Assembly (NCBI GenBank): GCA_024636135.1
Contig: JAGXHP010000127.1
Coordinates: 1-12,587, forward strand
Length of the DNA stretch: 12,587 nucleotides
Source of the DNA: Chloroflexota bacterium
Lineage (GTDB): Bacteria; Chloroflexota; Limnocylindria; QHBO01
Direction of reading: 5' to 3'
In this document: piece after piece, positions 1-7,648 of the stretch
Layout of the letters: each line of letters starts with the position of its first letter
Numbering within the stretch: position 1 is the stretch's first letter
Made by a program: the position numbers and the translations under genes
Notes under the pieces: model-generated
Seen by the model: only the letters and a program-made list of their open reading frames with translations
Database searches by the model: none
Told to the model about the DNA's origin: nothing

Positions 1-1
1 C

Positions 2-733
2 CTCAAGCGGGGTCTGTCCGCGACGATCGAGGAGTGGCTCCTCGCCGCGGAGTACATCCTGTCGGCCGGCAACCCGAACGTGATCCTGTGCGAGCGCGGA
101 ATCCGAACCTTCGAAACCGCGACCCGCAATACGCTCGACCTCTCGGCGGTGCCCGTGCTCCGAAGCCTCACCCACCTGCCGATCATCGTCGACCCGAGCC
201 ACGGCACCGGGCACCGCGCGCTGGTGGGGCCGATGGCGCTTGCCGGCGCGGCCGTCGGCGCCGATGGCCTGATCATCGAGGTCCATCCCGACCCGGCGAA
301 CGCTCGGTCGGACGGCGACCAGAGCCTGAGCTTCGACGAGTTCGGCGGCCTGATGGATGAGCTCCGACGCCTCCAGTTCGTGCGAGCGCCCGAGAGCCAG
401 GCGGCACCAACGACCTCGACGGCGGCCGATGGGATCGACAACGTGCGCGACCGGATCGACGACCTCGACGCCCGCCTGGCCGAGATGGTCCAGGAGCGGG
501 CCGCCTTGGCGCTCGAGGTCCAGCGCCGGCGCGCGCCCGGCTCCCACGGCCACGACCCTCGACGCGAGCGCGCCCTGCTCGAGCGGGCGGCGAGCGGGAC
601 GAGCGGCCCGATGACCCCCGTCGAGCTGACGCTCGTCTTCGACGCCCTCCTCCGCGCGTCGCGCTCGGTGCAACGACGCCATGCGCAGTCGGTCACCGAG
701 GCCGAGGCCGCGACCGCCGGAAACGGCCGGTGA
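2..733 (+). CDS. aroF: DAHP synthase - chorismate mutase fusion (3' part)
   Basis: Partial: the 5' end lies before the window and the visible frame gives 243 residues. The first ~125 are the C-terminal part of a 3-deoxy-7-phosphoheptulonate synthase of the AroF/AroA(G) type, which joins PEP and erythrose 4-phosphate. The motifs LKRGLSATIEEWL, ILCERGIRTFETATRNTLD, VDPSHGTGHR and a GLIIEVHPDP stretch are typical and carry metal- and substrate-binding Cys/Glu/His/Asp. After a short Ala/Thr/Ser linker, an AroQ-type chorismate mutase domain runs from about nt 431 to 700 (IDNVRDRIDDLDARL, QERAALALEV, DPRRERALLERA, SRSVQ). That domain converts chorismate to prephenate and in relatives can also transmit feedback control to the synthase. 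The family's catalytic Lys after the first helix appears to be Arg here. The mutase is C-terminal, unlike the N-terminal Bacillus arrangement. The gene ends in a GTGA overlap with aroA. The identity of both domains is secure; the symbol is conventional. Confidence 0.93.
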   Translation, partial: LKRGLSATIEEWLLAAEYILSAGNPNVILCERGIRTFETATRNTLDLSAVPVLRSLTHLPIIVDPSHGTGHRALVGPMALAGAAVGADGLIIEVHPDPANARSDGDQSLSFDEFGGLMDELRRLQFVRAPESQAAPTTSTAADGIDNVRDRIDDLDARLAEMVQERAALALEVQRRRAPGSHGHDPRRERALLERAASGTSGPMTPVELTLVFDALLRASRSVQRRHAQSVTEAEAATAGNGR

Positions 734-2016
734 CGCCGGCGTCCACCGCCACGACGCTCCGACCCGCGGCTCGCCTCCGGGGGACGCTGACCCTGCCCCC
801 GGACAAGTCGATCGCGCACCGCGCCTTCATCTTCGCGGCCCTCTCCGGCGGCCCGTCGACGGTGACGATGGCCACGCCCGGACGGGACGTGCTCAGCACG
901 ATCGCCTGCCTGCGCGAGCTCGGCGTCGAGATCGACGAAGCATCCCCTGGCCGATGGGAGATCCGCAGCCGGCCGATGCGCCATGCCACCCTCGACTGCG
1001 GCAACTCCGGCACCACGATGCGGTTGCTCGCGGGCATGCTCGCCGGCCTCCCGCTGCGCGCCACCCTGGACGGCGACGCGTCGCTCCGCGCCCGGCCGAT
1101 GGAGCGCGTGGCGGAGCTGCTGCGCCGGACCGGAGCAGAGGTCGCCACCACCGACGGCCATGCGCCGATGACGGTCGTGGGCCGCGCATCTCCGGCGCCG
1201 ACGGTGATCGACCTCAGCGTCTCCAGCGCGCAGCTGCTCGGCGCCTGCGCCCTGGCGGGCCTCGCGGCCACGGGAGAGACCCTGATCACGACCCCGGGGC
1301 CGACCCGTGACCACACCGAGCGGATGCTGGCCTGGATGGGCGTGCCGATCCGCCGCGCGGGTGGGACCACCACGCTCACCGGTCCAGCCCGTCCCCGCGC
1401 CTTCGAGCTCGCGGTCCCCGGCGACCCATCGGCGGCATCGGCCTGGCTCGTCGCCGCGGCGCTGCATGCCGACGCCGAGATCCGGATGGAGGGCGTCGGC
1501 CTCAACCCGACGCGGCTGGGCCTGGTCGGGCTGCTGCAGCGCATGGGCGTCGAGATCGAGACGCGGATCACGGATGTGGCCGGCCCCGAGCCGATCGGGG
1601 AGGTCGTGGTCCGCGGCGGCCGTCCGCTGGAGGCCGTGAACATCGGCGGGGCCGAGGTGGCGGAGCTCATCGACGAGCTGCCGCTCGTCGCTGTCGCCAT
1701 GGCATCGGTGGCCGAGGCGTCCGAGCTGCACGACGCGTCCGAGCTTCGGGTGAAGGAGACCGACCGCATCGGCGCCATGGTGGAGGGACTGCGTGCCATC
1801 GGCGCCAACGTCGAGGAGCTCGACGACGGTTGGCGGGTCAGCCGCGGCACGCCGAGCGCCGGCGCCATTCGCACGCACGGCGACCATCGGATCGCGATTG
1901 CCTTCGCCGTGGCCGCAACGGCGGGGATCGCCACCGAGGTGGAGCTCGACGACGCCGACTGTGCCGCGGTCTCCTACCCGACCTTCTGGGACGACCTCGC
2001 GGCGGTGACGCGCTGA
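730..2016 (+). CDS. aroA: EPSP synthase (3-phosphoshikimate 1-carboxyvinyltransferase)
   Basis: A 428-residue cytosolic enzyme that transfers the enolpyruvyl group of PEP to shikimate 3-phosphate, the sixth shikimate step; the length is normal. Visible family motifs are the N-terminal LPPDKSIAHRAF (PEP/S3P-binding Lys and Ser), GNSGTTMRLLAG (PEP loop, closer to the Gram-positive/class II GNSGTT form than to GNAGTAMRP), PGPTRDHTERML, DELPLVAVAMA (catalytic Asp), ELRVKETDRI (catalytic Glu and Arg), HGDHRIAIA (Arg) and C-terminal YPTFWDDL. The segment usually written SxQxKSALLLAGL reads SSAQLLGACALAGL, so the Lys-Ser pair is lost while the Gln is kept. The start is GTG at 730, overlapping the TGA of the preceding gene, which implies coupled translation. 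The stop shares one base with the aroC start. Glyphosate sensitivity cannot be read from this. Confidence 0.97.
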   Translation: MTPASTATTLRPAARLRGTLTLPPDKSIAHRAFIFAALSGGPSTVTMATPGRDVLSTIACLRELGVEIDEASPGRWEIRSRPMRHATLDCGNSGTTMRLLAGMLAGLPLRATLDGDASLRARPMERVAELLRRTGAEVATTDGHAPMTVVGRASPAPTVIDLSVSSAQLLGACALAGLAATGETLITTPGPTRDHTERMLAWMGVPIRRAGGTTTLTGPARPRAFELAVPGDPSAASAWLVAAALHADAEIRMEGVGLNPTRLGLVGLLQRMGVEIETRITDVAGPEPIGEVVVRGGRPLEAVNIGGAEVAELIDELPLVAVAMASVAEASELHDASELRVKETDRIGAMVEGLRAIGANVEELDDGWRVSRGTPSAGAIRTHGDHRIAIAFAVAATAGIATEVELDDADCAAVSYPTFWDDLAAVTR

Positions 2017-3215
2017 TGCGCCGCCTCCGCCTCCTGACGTCCGGCGAGTCCCACGGCCCAGGCCTGTCCGGCATCCTGGAGGGGCTCCCCGCCGGCATGC
2101 GGGTCAGCACCCGGCTCGTCGACCGCGACCTGAAGCGGCGCCAGCACGGTTACGGCAGCGGGAAGCGGATGCAGATTGAGCGGGACCGCGTCCGCTGGAC
2201 GGCGGGGATCCGCTACGGGCGCACGCTCGGGTCCCCCATCGGCTTCAGCATCGATAACCGCGATTGGGCGAACTGGACGGACCGCATGTCGGTCGAACCG
2301 ATCCCGGCCGATCGACGCCCGAAGCCGATCACGCGGGCCCGGCCCGGGCATATCGACCTCGCCGGCGCGCTCAAGTACGACACCGACGACGTCCGGAACG
2401 TGCTCGAGCGGGCATCGGCTCGGTCGACCACGCCCCGGGTCGTGGCGGGCTCGCTGGCCCGCCAGTTGCTCGCGACGTGCGGCGTGCGCATCTGGAGCTT
2501 CGTGGACCAGCTCGGGCCGATCAGGGCGTTCCCCGACGCCGACGACGTACTGTCCACCATTCCCGACGGCTGGGCCGATCGCGACCTGGCCGATCCCTCC
2601 CCGCTTCGCTGCCCCGACCCGGAGGCCGAGCGCGCCATGCTGGCCGAGGTGGACACGGCCAGGGAGGCCGGCGACTCGATCGGAGGCTCGTTCGTCGTCG
2701 TGGTCCAAGGCACCCCGATCGGCCTCGGCTCGTCGTCCGAGTGGGACACGCGTCTCGACGGCCTGCTGGCCGGCGCGACGATGGCGATCCCGGGAGTCAA
2801 GGGCGTCGAGATCGGCCTGGGCTTCGGTGCCGTCGAGCGACGGGGCAGCGCGGTCCACGACGTGATCGATGCCGATGTCGGCGGATGGCGGCGCCAGACG
2901 AACCGCGCCGGCGGAATCGAGGGCGGCATCAGCAACGGCGAGCCGATCGTGGTGCGGGTCGCCCAGAAGCCGGTCTCGACCCTCCGCAGCCCGCTTCCCT
3001 CGCTCGACATGACGACCGGCGAGAGCGGCCGGGCGCACATCGAGCGCAGCGACGTGACCGTGCTGGCGCGCGCGGCGATCGTCGGGGAGGCGATGGTCGC
3101 CCTGGTGCTGGCCGATGAGCTCCTCATGTCGTTCGGCGGAGACTCCATGGGCGACCTGCGAGCGGCCGTGACCCGCCGACGGCGCCGGACGCGGGGACCG
3201 GGAGGGGCTCCGTGA
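2016..3215 (+). CDS. aroC: chorismate synthase
   Basis: A 399-residue enzyme that removes phosphate from EPSP to give chorismate, the last shikimate step, using reduced FMN as a catalytic cofactor. The start at 2016 (TGATG, one-base overlap with aroA) gives the standard N-terminus MRRLRLLTSGESHGPGL. Further motifs are RRQHGYGSGKRMQIERDRV, RPGHIDLAGALKYDTDDVRN, GDSIGGSFVVVVQGTPIGLG, WDTRLDGLLAGATMAIPGVKGVEIGLGFG, NRAGGIEGGISNGEP and ADELLMSFGGDSMGD. Both catalytic His residues (in GESHG and RPGH) are present. The usual SARETA block reads SARSTTPRV, so the conserved Glu is Ser here. The C-terminal tail is Arg-rich. The gene overlaps the aroE start by GTGA. No flavin reductase domain is fused, so FMN reduction must come from elsewhere. 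Confidence 0.97.
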   Translation: MRRLRLLTSGESHGPGLSGILEGLPAGMRVSTRLVDRDLKRRQHGYGSGKRMQIERDRVRWTAGIRYGRTLGSPIGFSIDNRDWANWTDRMSVEPIPADRRPKPITRARPGHIDLAGALKYDTDDVRNVLERASARSTTPRVVAGSLARQLLATCGVRIWSFVDQLGPIRAFPDADDVLSTIPDGWADRDLADPSPLRCPDPEAERAMLAEVDTAREAGDSIGGSFVVVVQGTPIGLGSSSEWDTRLDGLLAGATMAIPGVKGVEIGLGFGAVERRGSAVHDVIDADVGGWRRQTNRAGGIEGGISNGEPIVVRVAQKPVSTLRSPLPSLDMTTGESGRAHIERSDVTVLARAAIVGEAMVALVLADELLMSFGGDSMGDLRAAVTRRRRRTRGPGGAP

Positions 3216-3973
3216 CGGCGCTCGCCGTGCTCCTGGGCCAGGGCATCGGCTATTCGGCATCTCCAGCCATGCACAACGCGGCCTTTGCCGCGCTCGACGT
3301 CGACGCACGCTATGAGCTCCGCGACGTGGAGCTGCATGAGCTGGCGGCCGAGGTTGCCGCCCTGCGCGACGGCGATCGCATCGGCGCAAACATCACCAAG
3401 CCGTACAAGGTCACCGTCTGCGCCCTGGTGGATGAGCTCGGGCCCGAGGTCAAACGGCTCGGCGCGGCAAACACGATCGTGCGCTACGGCGACCGGCTGG
3501 TGGCCCACAACACCGACCTCGCCGCGCTTCGCGGTGAGCTGCCCCCCGGGATCCGGCGCGCCGTCGTGCTCGGAGCCGGCGGCGCGTCGCGGGCAGCGGT
3601 CGACGCGCTGGCCGCCACCGGCTGCCAGGCCACCCTCGTGCTCGACCGCTCGCGCTGGGCGAACCTGCCGGGTGCGCTCGCCACGGCGGACCTCCTCGTC
3701 AACGCGACGCCGGTCGGCACCGCGTCCGACGAGACACCGGTGCCGGCCTCCCTGCTCCGTCGCGAGATGGCGGTGCTCGACCTCGTGTACCGCCCGAGCC
3801 CAACGCGACTCGTCCGCGAGGCGCGGGCGGCGGGTGCGCGAGCGCGTGGCGGGGCCGGCATGCTCCTCCGCCAGGCGGCACTCAGCTTCTCGATCTGGGC
3901 CGAACGCGAGGCACCGATCGACGCGATGCGCGAAGCACTGCGTGCCGAGCTCGGACCCGGCGCCGATGTCTGA
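3212..3973 (+). CDS. aroE: shikimate dehydrogenase
   Basis: A 253-residue protein that reduces 3-dehydroshikimate to shikimate, the fourth shikimate step. The substrate domain shows GYSASPAMHN (Ser15, Ser17), GANITKPYK with catalytic Lys66, AANTIV (Asn87) and NTD with catalytic Asp102. The dinucleotide domain has GAGGASRA (121-128) followed by VNATPVGT, and the C-terminal GAGMLLRQAALSFSIW helix is typical. The enzyme is shorter than the usual ~270-285 residues. The loss is mostly after the second Rossmann strand, where the usual NRT-type cofactor motif reads DRSRW (144-148) and leads almost directly to ADLLVNATP. Cofactor preference may therefore differ from the usual NADPH (inference). The GTG start overlaps the aroC TGA, and the 3' end overlaps aroKB by 8 nt. 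Confidence 0.95.
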   Translation: MTALAVLLGQGIGYSASPAMHNAAFAALDVDARYELRDVELHELAAEVAALRDGDRIGANITKPYKVTVCALVDELGPEVKRLGAANTIVRYGDRLVAHNTDLAALRGELPPGIRRAVVLGAGGASRAAVDALAATGCQATLVLDRSRWANLPGALATADLLVNATPVGTASDETPVPASLLRREMAVLDLVYRPSPTRLVREARAAGARARGGAGMLLRQAALSFSIWAEREAPIDAMREALRAELGPGADV

Positions 3974-5534
3974 CGGCGTGGGCGCGGGCGTCGTGCTCGT
4001 CGGGATGCCGGCCAGCGGCAAGTCCACCGTCGGGTCGGTGCTCGCCCAGCGCCTCGGCGTCCCACACCTCGATACCGATGTGCTCGCTGCGCAGCGCATC
4101 GGCATGGCGGTCCCGGAATACATCGAACGCCATGGCGAAGCGGCCTACCGCATCGAGGAGTCCGAGGTGGTGCGCGACGCATGCGCCGCGCCTGGCGCCG
4201 TGATCTCGACCGGCGGTGGCGCGGTGCTCGACCCGTACAACCGCTGGGAGCTGTGGCACCACGGCACGGTGGCGTGGCTCGATCCAGATCCGCGCGTGCT
4301 CCTCGAGCGACTCAACGCCGATGGGATCCCGCGGCCCACCCTTCAACCCTACGGCCCGGAGCGCCTGGCCGCGGTGCTTGCCGAGCGCGCGCCCGCCTAC
4401 CGTGCTGCGGATGTGCGGACCGACTCCACGCAGCCGCCGGATGCGGTCGCCGACGAGGTCATCGCCGCGATGGGCGCGCCAGCCGGTCGGCGTCTCCTGG
4501 ATGCGGAGGTGGCACGCCGGCATCCGATGGGTCCGCCGATGGCGCGGATCGTGATGGGCGTGGACCTGGACGAGTCGCCCGGCGGCGTGGCGGTGGTGGA
4601 TCGACGGCTGCTCGACGTTGCGCCTGACCTCGTGCGTCGCATCCGAGCGCGAGCACACTTGCCACTGCGCGGCGGCGAGCGGACCAAGCGGCTCGGCTCC
4701 CTCGAGCGCGTCCTGGAATGGCTGGCGGCGCATCACGTGGAGCGCTCGACATCGCTCGTCGCGGTCGGCGGGGGCACCATCGGTGACCTGGCGGGCACGG
4801 CGGCCGCGCTCTTCGCGCGGGGCATTCCGCTGGTCCAGGTGCCCACGACCTGGCTGGCCCAGGCGGACAGCGCCATCGGCGGCAAGGTGGCGGTCGACCT
4901 GGGCTCCGCCAAGAATGCGGTCGGGGCCTTCTGGCCGCCCGTGGCCGTCATCGCGGACGTCGCGGTGCTGCGCAGCCTGCCTCTTGCGCAGCGGCGGGAC
5001 GGGATGGCCGAGTCGATCAAGTCGGCGATGATCGGGGACCCCGTGCTGTGGGAGCTCATCGAGCGGCGCGGTTCTGGCGCGCTGCGCACTGATGAGCCGG
5101 CGCGCTACGCCATCGTCGAGCGCAGTGCGCGCCTGAAGATCGGCGTCTGCGATCGCGATCCGTTCGAGACCGGGGAGCGTCGGACGCTCAACCTCGGCCA
5201 CACCATCGGCCACGCGGTTGAGATTGAATCGGGGTACGGGTTGTCCCACGGCGCGGCCGTGGCCCTCGGGCTGCGCGCGGTGACCGCCATCGCCGCCGGG
5301 CGAGGCGCGGACCCCGAACTCTCCGAACGTCTCGATTCCCTGCTCGACGCCCTGGGATTCAGCCTGCGTCGCTCGTTCGACCCTGGAATCGTCCGCAGCG
5401 CCATGCTCGGCGACAAGAAGCGACATGCCGGGCGGCAACGGTGGATCCTGCCGATGGAGATCGGGCGCGTGATCGAGGCCGATGACGTCACCGACGCCGA
5501 GGTGGAGGCCGCGCTGTCGGCGATTGCGGCGTGA
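3966..5534 (+). CDS. aroKB: shikimate kinase - 3-dehydroquinate synthase fusion
   Basis: One 522-residue open frame carries two enzymes. Residues ~1-170 are shikimate kinase (AroK): Walker A GMPASGKST (13-21), LDTD (Asp36/Asp38), AAYRIEE (substrate Arg), STGGGAV, and a lid with RPTL followed by ERAPAYRAAD. Residues ~185-522 are dehydroquinate synthase (AroB): GGERTKRL, VAVGGGTIGDLAG, the VPTTWLAQADSAIGGK block, GSAKNAVGAF, AESIKSAMIGD (metal-binding Glu), NLGHTIGHAVE and GYGLSHGAAV (metal-binding His residues), then DKKRHAG. These residues indicate NAD- and divalent-metal-dependent cyclisation of DAHP. The N-terminal strands of the AroB domain look trimmed by roughly 20-35 residues. The ATG start at 3966 lies inside the end of aroE and gives the correct kinase N-terminus; the in-frame extension upstream is antiphase to aroE and has no homology. 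The gene ends in a GTGA overlap with pheA. Confidence 0.95.
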   Translation: MSDGVGAGVVLVGMPASGKSTVGSVLAQRLGVPHLDTDVLAAQRIGMAVPEYIERHGEAAYRIEESEVVRDACAAPGAVISTGGGAVLDPYNRWELWHHGTVAWLDPDPRVLLERLNADGIPRPTLQPYGPERLAAVLAERAPAYRAADVRTDSTQPPDAVADEVIAAMGAPAGRRLLDAEVARRHPMGPPMARIVMGVDLDESPGGVAVVDRRLLDVAPDLVRRIRARAHLPLRGGERTKRLGSLERVLEWLAAHHVERSTSLVAVGGGTIGDLAGTAAALFARGIPLVQVPTTWLAQADSAIGGKVAVDLGSAKNAVGAFWPPVAVIADVAVLRSLPLAQRRDGMAESIKSAMIGDPVLWELIERRGSGALRTDEPARYAIVERSARLKIGVCDRDPFETGERRTLNLGHTIGHAVEIESGYGLSHGAAVALGLRAVTAIAAGRGADPELSERLDSLLDALGFSLRRSFDPGIVRSAMLGDKKRHAGRQRWILPMEIGRVIEADDVTDAEVEAALSAIAA

Positions 5535-6385
5535 CGACCGTCGCCTACCAGGGAGAGCCCGGTGCGTTCGGGGAGGAGGCCGTCATCGGCTGGTTCGGGA
5601 ACGGCGTCACCCCGCTGCCGATGGCGACATTTCCGGCGGTGTGCGCCGCCGTCGAGGATGGCCGCGCCGATGCCGGCGTCCTGCCGCTCGAGAACTCTCT
5701 GGCCGGCACGGTGGGCGACGCGCTCGACGCGCTTGCCGACGGCGACCTCCAGGTGATCGGGGAGCTCCTGCTGCCGATTCGCCACCAGCTGCTGGTCCTG
5801 CAGGGCGTCACGATCGGCGAGATCCGGCGCGTCAGCAGCCACTGGCAGGCGCTGGCGCAATGCGAGCGATTCCTGTCGGGCCAAGCCTGGGACGTCGTCC
5901 CCGCGGCCGACACCGCCGGAGCCGCTCGAGAGCTCGCGAGCCGTGGCGAGCGGGACGCGGCCGCGATCGCTTCGGCTGCCGCCGCCGAGCGCTACGGGCT
6001 GGAGATCGCGGCCGCCGACATCCAGGATGCGGCCCACAACATGACGCGCTTCGCGGTCCTGCGGCGGGAGGACGGTGGCGACGTCGACCCCGCGGGCTCT
6101 CTCGCACCACCGGAGGATGCGGCGCGGGAGACGCTCATCACCTTCGAGACCGGCCACACGCCGGGAGACCTGTACCGCGCGCTGGGATCGCTCGCCGAGG
6201 CGGGGATCAACCTCAGCCGCATCGAGTCCCGGCCGTCGGGCAGCGGTCCGTGGCGGTATCGATTCCTGGTACAGGTCGCGGGCGACGCGGCGTTGGATCC
6301 GCTTGCATCGGCCCTGCCGGGGCTGCGGCGGCACACCAGCTCGATGCGCGTCCTGGGATCGTTCGGCGTCGCAGGAGGAGAATGA
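5531..6385 (+). CDS. pheA: prephenate dehydratase
   Basis: A 284-residue monofunctional enzyme converting prephenate to phenylpyruvate, the committed step to phenylalanine. The catalytic domain (~1-180) shows VAYQGEPGAFGEEA, PLENSLAGTV, VSSHWQALAQC (family form SHPQALAQC) and NMTRFAVL with the catalytic Thr-Arg-Phe. A C-terminal ACT regulatory domain (~195-275) contains ETLITFE, HTPGDLYRALGSLAEAGINLSRIESRPS with the ESRP phenylalanine-binding motif, and a final strand. Allosteric inhibition by phenylalanine is likely from the family. There is no mutase domain here; that activity is fused to the DAHP synthase at the start of the operon. The GTG start at 5531 overlaps the aroKB TGA. The stop lies next to the ribosome-binding site of aroQ. 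Confidence 0.96.
   Translation: MTTVAYQGEPGAFGEEAVIGWFGNGVTPLPMATFPAVCAAVEDGRADAGVLPLENSLAGTVGDALDALADGDLQVIGELLLPIRHQLLVLQGVTIGEIRRVSSHWQALAQCERFLSGQAWDVVPAADTAGAARELASRGERDAAAIASAAAAERYGLEIAAADIQDAAHNMTRFAVLRREDGGDVDPAGSLAPPEDAARETLITFETGHTPGDLYRALGSLAEAGINLSRIESRPSGSGPWRYRFLVQVAGDAALDPLASALPGLRRHTSSMRVLGSFGVAGGE
6373..6380 (+). promoter_or_regulatory. Ribosome-binding site of aroQ
   Basis: AGGAGGAG ends 9 nt before the ATG at 6390 and sits just inside the end of pheA. It fixes the aroQ start. It is the clearest Shine-Dalgarno sequence in the window, and it serves the only operon junction without an overlap. Confidence 0.8.
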
Positions 6386-6389
6386 GCCG

Positions 6390-6821
6390 ATGCGCATCCT
6401 CCTCCTCAACGGACCGAACCTGGGCACGCTCGGACGGCGCGAGCCGGAGATCTACGGCACCACGACGCTCGACGAGATCGTCGAGTCGGCCCGCGCGCAC
6501 GCCCTCGAACGCGGTTCGCTGCTCGAGGCGTTCCAATCGAACCACGAGGGCGCGCTGATCGACCGTATCGAGCGGCTCGACTACGACGCGCTGGTCTGCA
6601 ACTTCGGGGCGCTCTCCCACACTTCGTACGCCCTGCACGACGCGGTGCGCGGTTCGGGTCGCCCCGCGGTGGAGGTCCACATCACCGACATCGACGCGCG
6701 CGAGCCATGGCGCAAGGTGTCGGTCACCGCACCGGCGACCCGGCACCAGGTCATCGGGAAGGGCTGGCGCGGCTACCTCGAGGCCATGGACTGGCTGCTT
6801 GCCGCGGAATCAGGCGCCTGA
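6390..6821 (+). CDS. aroQ: type II 3-dehydroquinate dehydratase
   Basis: A 143-residue protein of normal length for the small dodecameric type II dehydroquinase, which dehydrates 3-dehydroquinate to 3-dehydroshikimate (third shikimate step). The N-terminus MRILLLNGPNLGTLGRREPEIYG carries the lid Arg17 and catalytic Tyr22. QSNHEGALIDRI, VCNFGALSHTSYALHDA (Asn71, His77), VEVHITDIDARE with catalytic His97, and GKGWRGYLEAMDWLL follow. Several usually fixed positions differ: NLNLLG reads NLGTLG, NPGAYTH reads NFGALSH, and HISN reads HITD. The core catalytic residues are kept, so it should be active, but it is a divergent member. It is the last gene of the operon and ends 9 nt from the convergent ATPase gene. 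No clear T-tailed terminator lies between them. Confidence 0.94.
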   Translation: MRILLLNGPNLGTLGRREPEIYGTTTLDEIVESARAHALERGSLLEAFQSNHEGALIDRIERLDYDALVCNFGALSHTSYALHDAVRGSGRPAVEVHITDIDAREPWRKVSVTAPATRHQVIGKGWRGYLEAMDWLLAAESGA

Positions 6822-6830
6822 CGCGCGACA

Positions 6831-7619
6831 TCAGCGAGGGTCGGCACCAGCCGCACTGAAGCGACCCTCGGCACGGGTCACCCGCAGCGGCGTGTCGAAC
6901 GCCTTCGACAGCTCCTCGTCCACGAGCACCGCGTCGATCGGACCGGCCGCGGTGAGACGGCCCTCCCGAAGCAGCACGGCATGAGTGAAACCCGGCGGAA
7001 TGTCCTCCAGCCGATGGAGCACGACCACCATCGCGCCGATCGGCCCATTCGCGATTCGAGCCAGGGTGGCGACGAGCGTCTCCCGGCCGCCGATGTCGAG
7101 CGACGCCATCGGCTCGTCAAGGAGCAGCGCCCGGGGTTCGGTCACGAGAGCGCGCGCCAGCTGGATTCGCAGCTGCTCGCCCGACGAGAACGTGGCGTAG
7201 GAGTCCTCCCGGGCGTCGGCCATGCCGGCGCTGGCGAGCGCCTCGTCCGTTCGATCCTGCCGGACGCGGCCGGGGTCTACGTACCAGGGCAGGACCGCCC
7301 CGGCCTGGGCCGCATTGACGATCTGGCGCGGGGTGAGCTCCGGTGGAAACATCGCGGCCAACGACGGGCTCAGGTAGCCGATCCGGGGTCGCAGCTCGGC
7401 GACGTCCGTGCGCGCGAGGGGCCGACCGAGGATTTCTACCGATCCCGATGACGGCCGGAGGTACGTGCTGAGAATCCTGACCAGCGTCGTCTTGCCCGCA
7501 CCGTTCTGCCCGAGGACGACCCAGCGCTCCCCGTCCCCGATGGTCCAGCTGACATGCGAGACGATCTCGCGACGCTGACGGCGAACCGTGACATCGCGAA
7601 GCTCGACGACTGGGTTCAT
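6831..7619 (-). CDS. ABC transporter ATP-binding protein, substrate unknown
   Basis: A 262-residue ABC-type ATPase. Walker A is GQNGAGKTT (37-45), the signature is FSSGEQLRIQLARALV, Walker B is ALLLDEPMASLD, and an H-loop His lies in VVVLHRLEDIPPGF. The Q-loop region reads IGYLSPSLAAMF, with Ser-Pro-Ser where a Gln usually stands, as in some ModF/iron-complex-like soluble ATPases. There is no membrane segment, and no permease or binding protein is encoded nearby, so its partner and cargo cannot be assigned. The ATG at 7619 is preceded by GGAG at a short distance. It lies downstream of leuCD on the same strand, separated by 98 nt that hold the 36-bp dyad element. It may therefore have its own regulated promoter rather than depend only on leuCD read-through (inference). 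Confidence 0.88.
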   Translation of the reverse strand: MNPVVELRDVTVRRQRREIVSHVSWTIGDGERWVVLGQNGAGKTTLVRILSTYLRPSSGSVEILGRPLARTDVAELRPRIGYLSPSLAAMFPPELTPRQIVNAAQAGAVLPWYVDPGRVRQDRTDEALASAGMADAREDSYATFSSGEQLRIQLARALVTEPRALLLDEPMASLDIGGRETLVATLARIANGPIGAMVVVLHRLEDIPPGFTHAVLLREGRLTAAGPIDAVLVDEELSKAFDTPLRVTRAEGRFSAAGADPR

Positions 7620-7648
7620 CGGACTCCATCACGCGACGGCGGCGCCAC

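Noticed and set aside
1974..5438. Very long minus-strand open frames (400-640 codons) opposite aroA-aroB
   Set aside because: They are antisense to firmly identified genes, Arg/Pro/Ala-rich with no family motifs, and explained by high third-position GC.
6815..6835. Bidirectional terminator between aroQ and the ATPase gene
   Set aside because: Only 9 nt separate the stops and no hairpin with a T-tract is visible.
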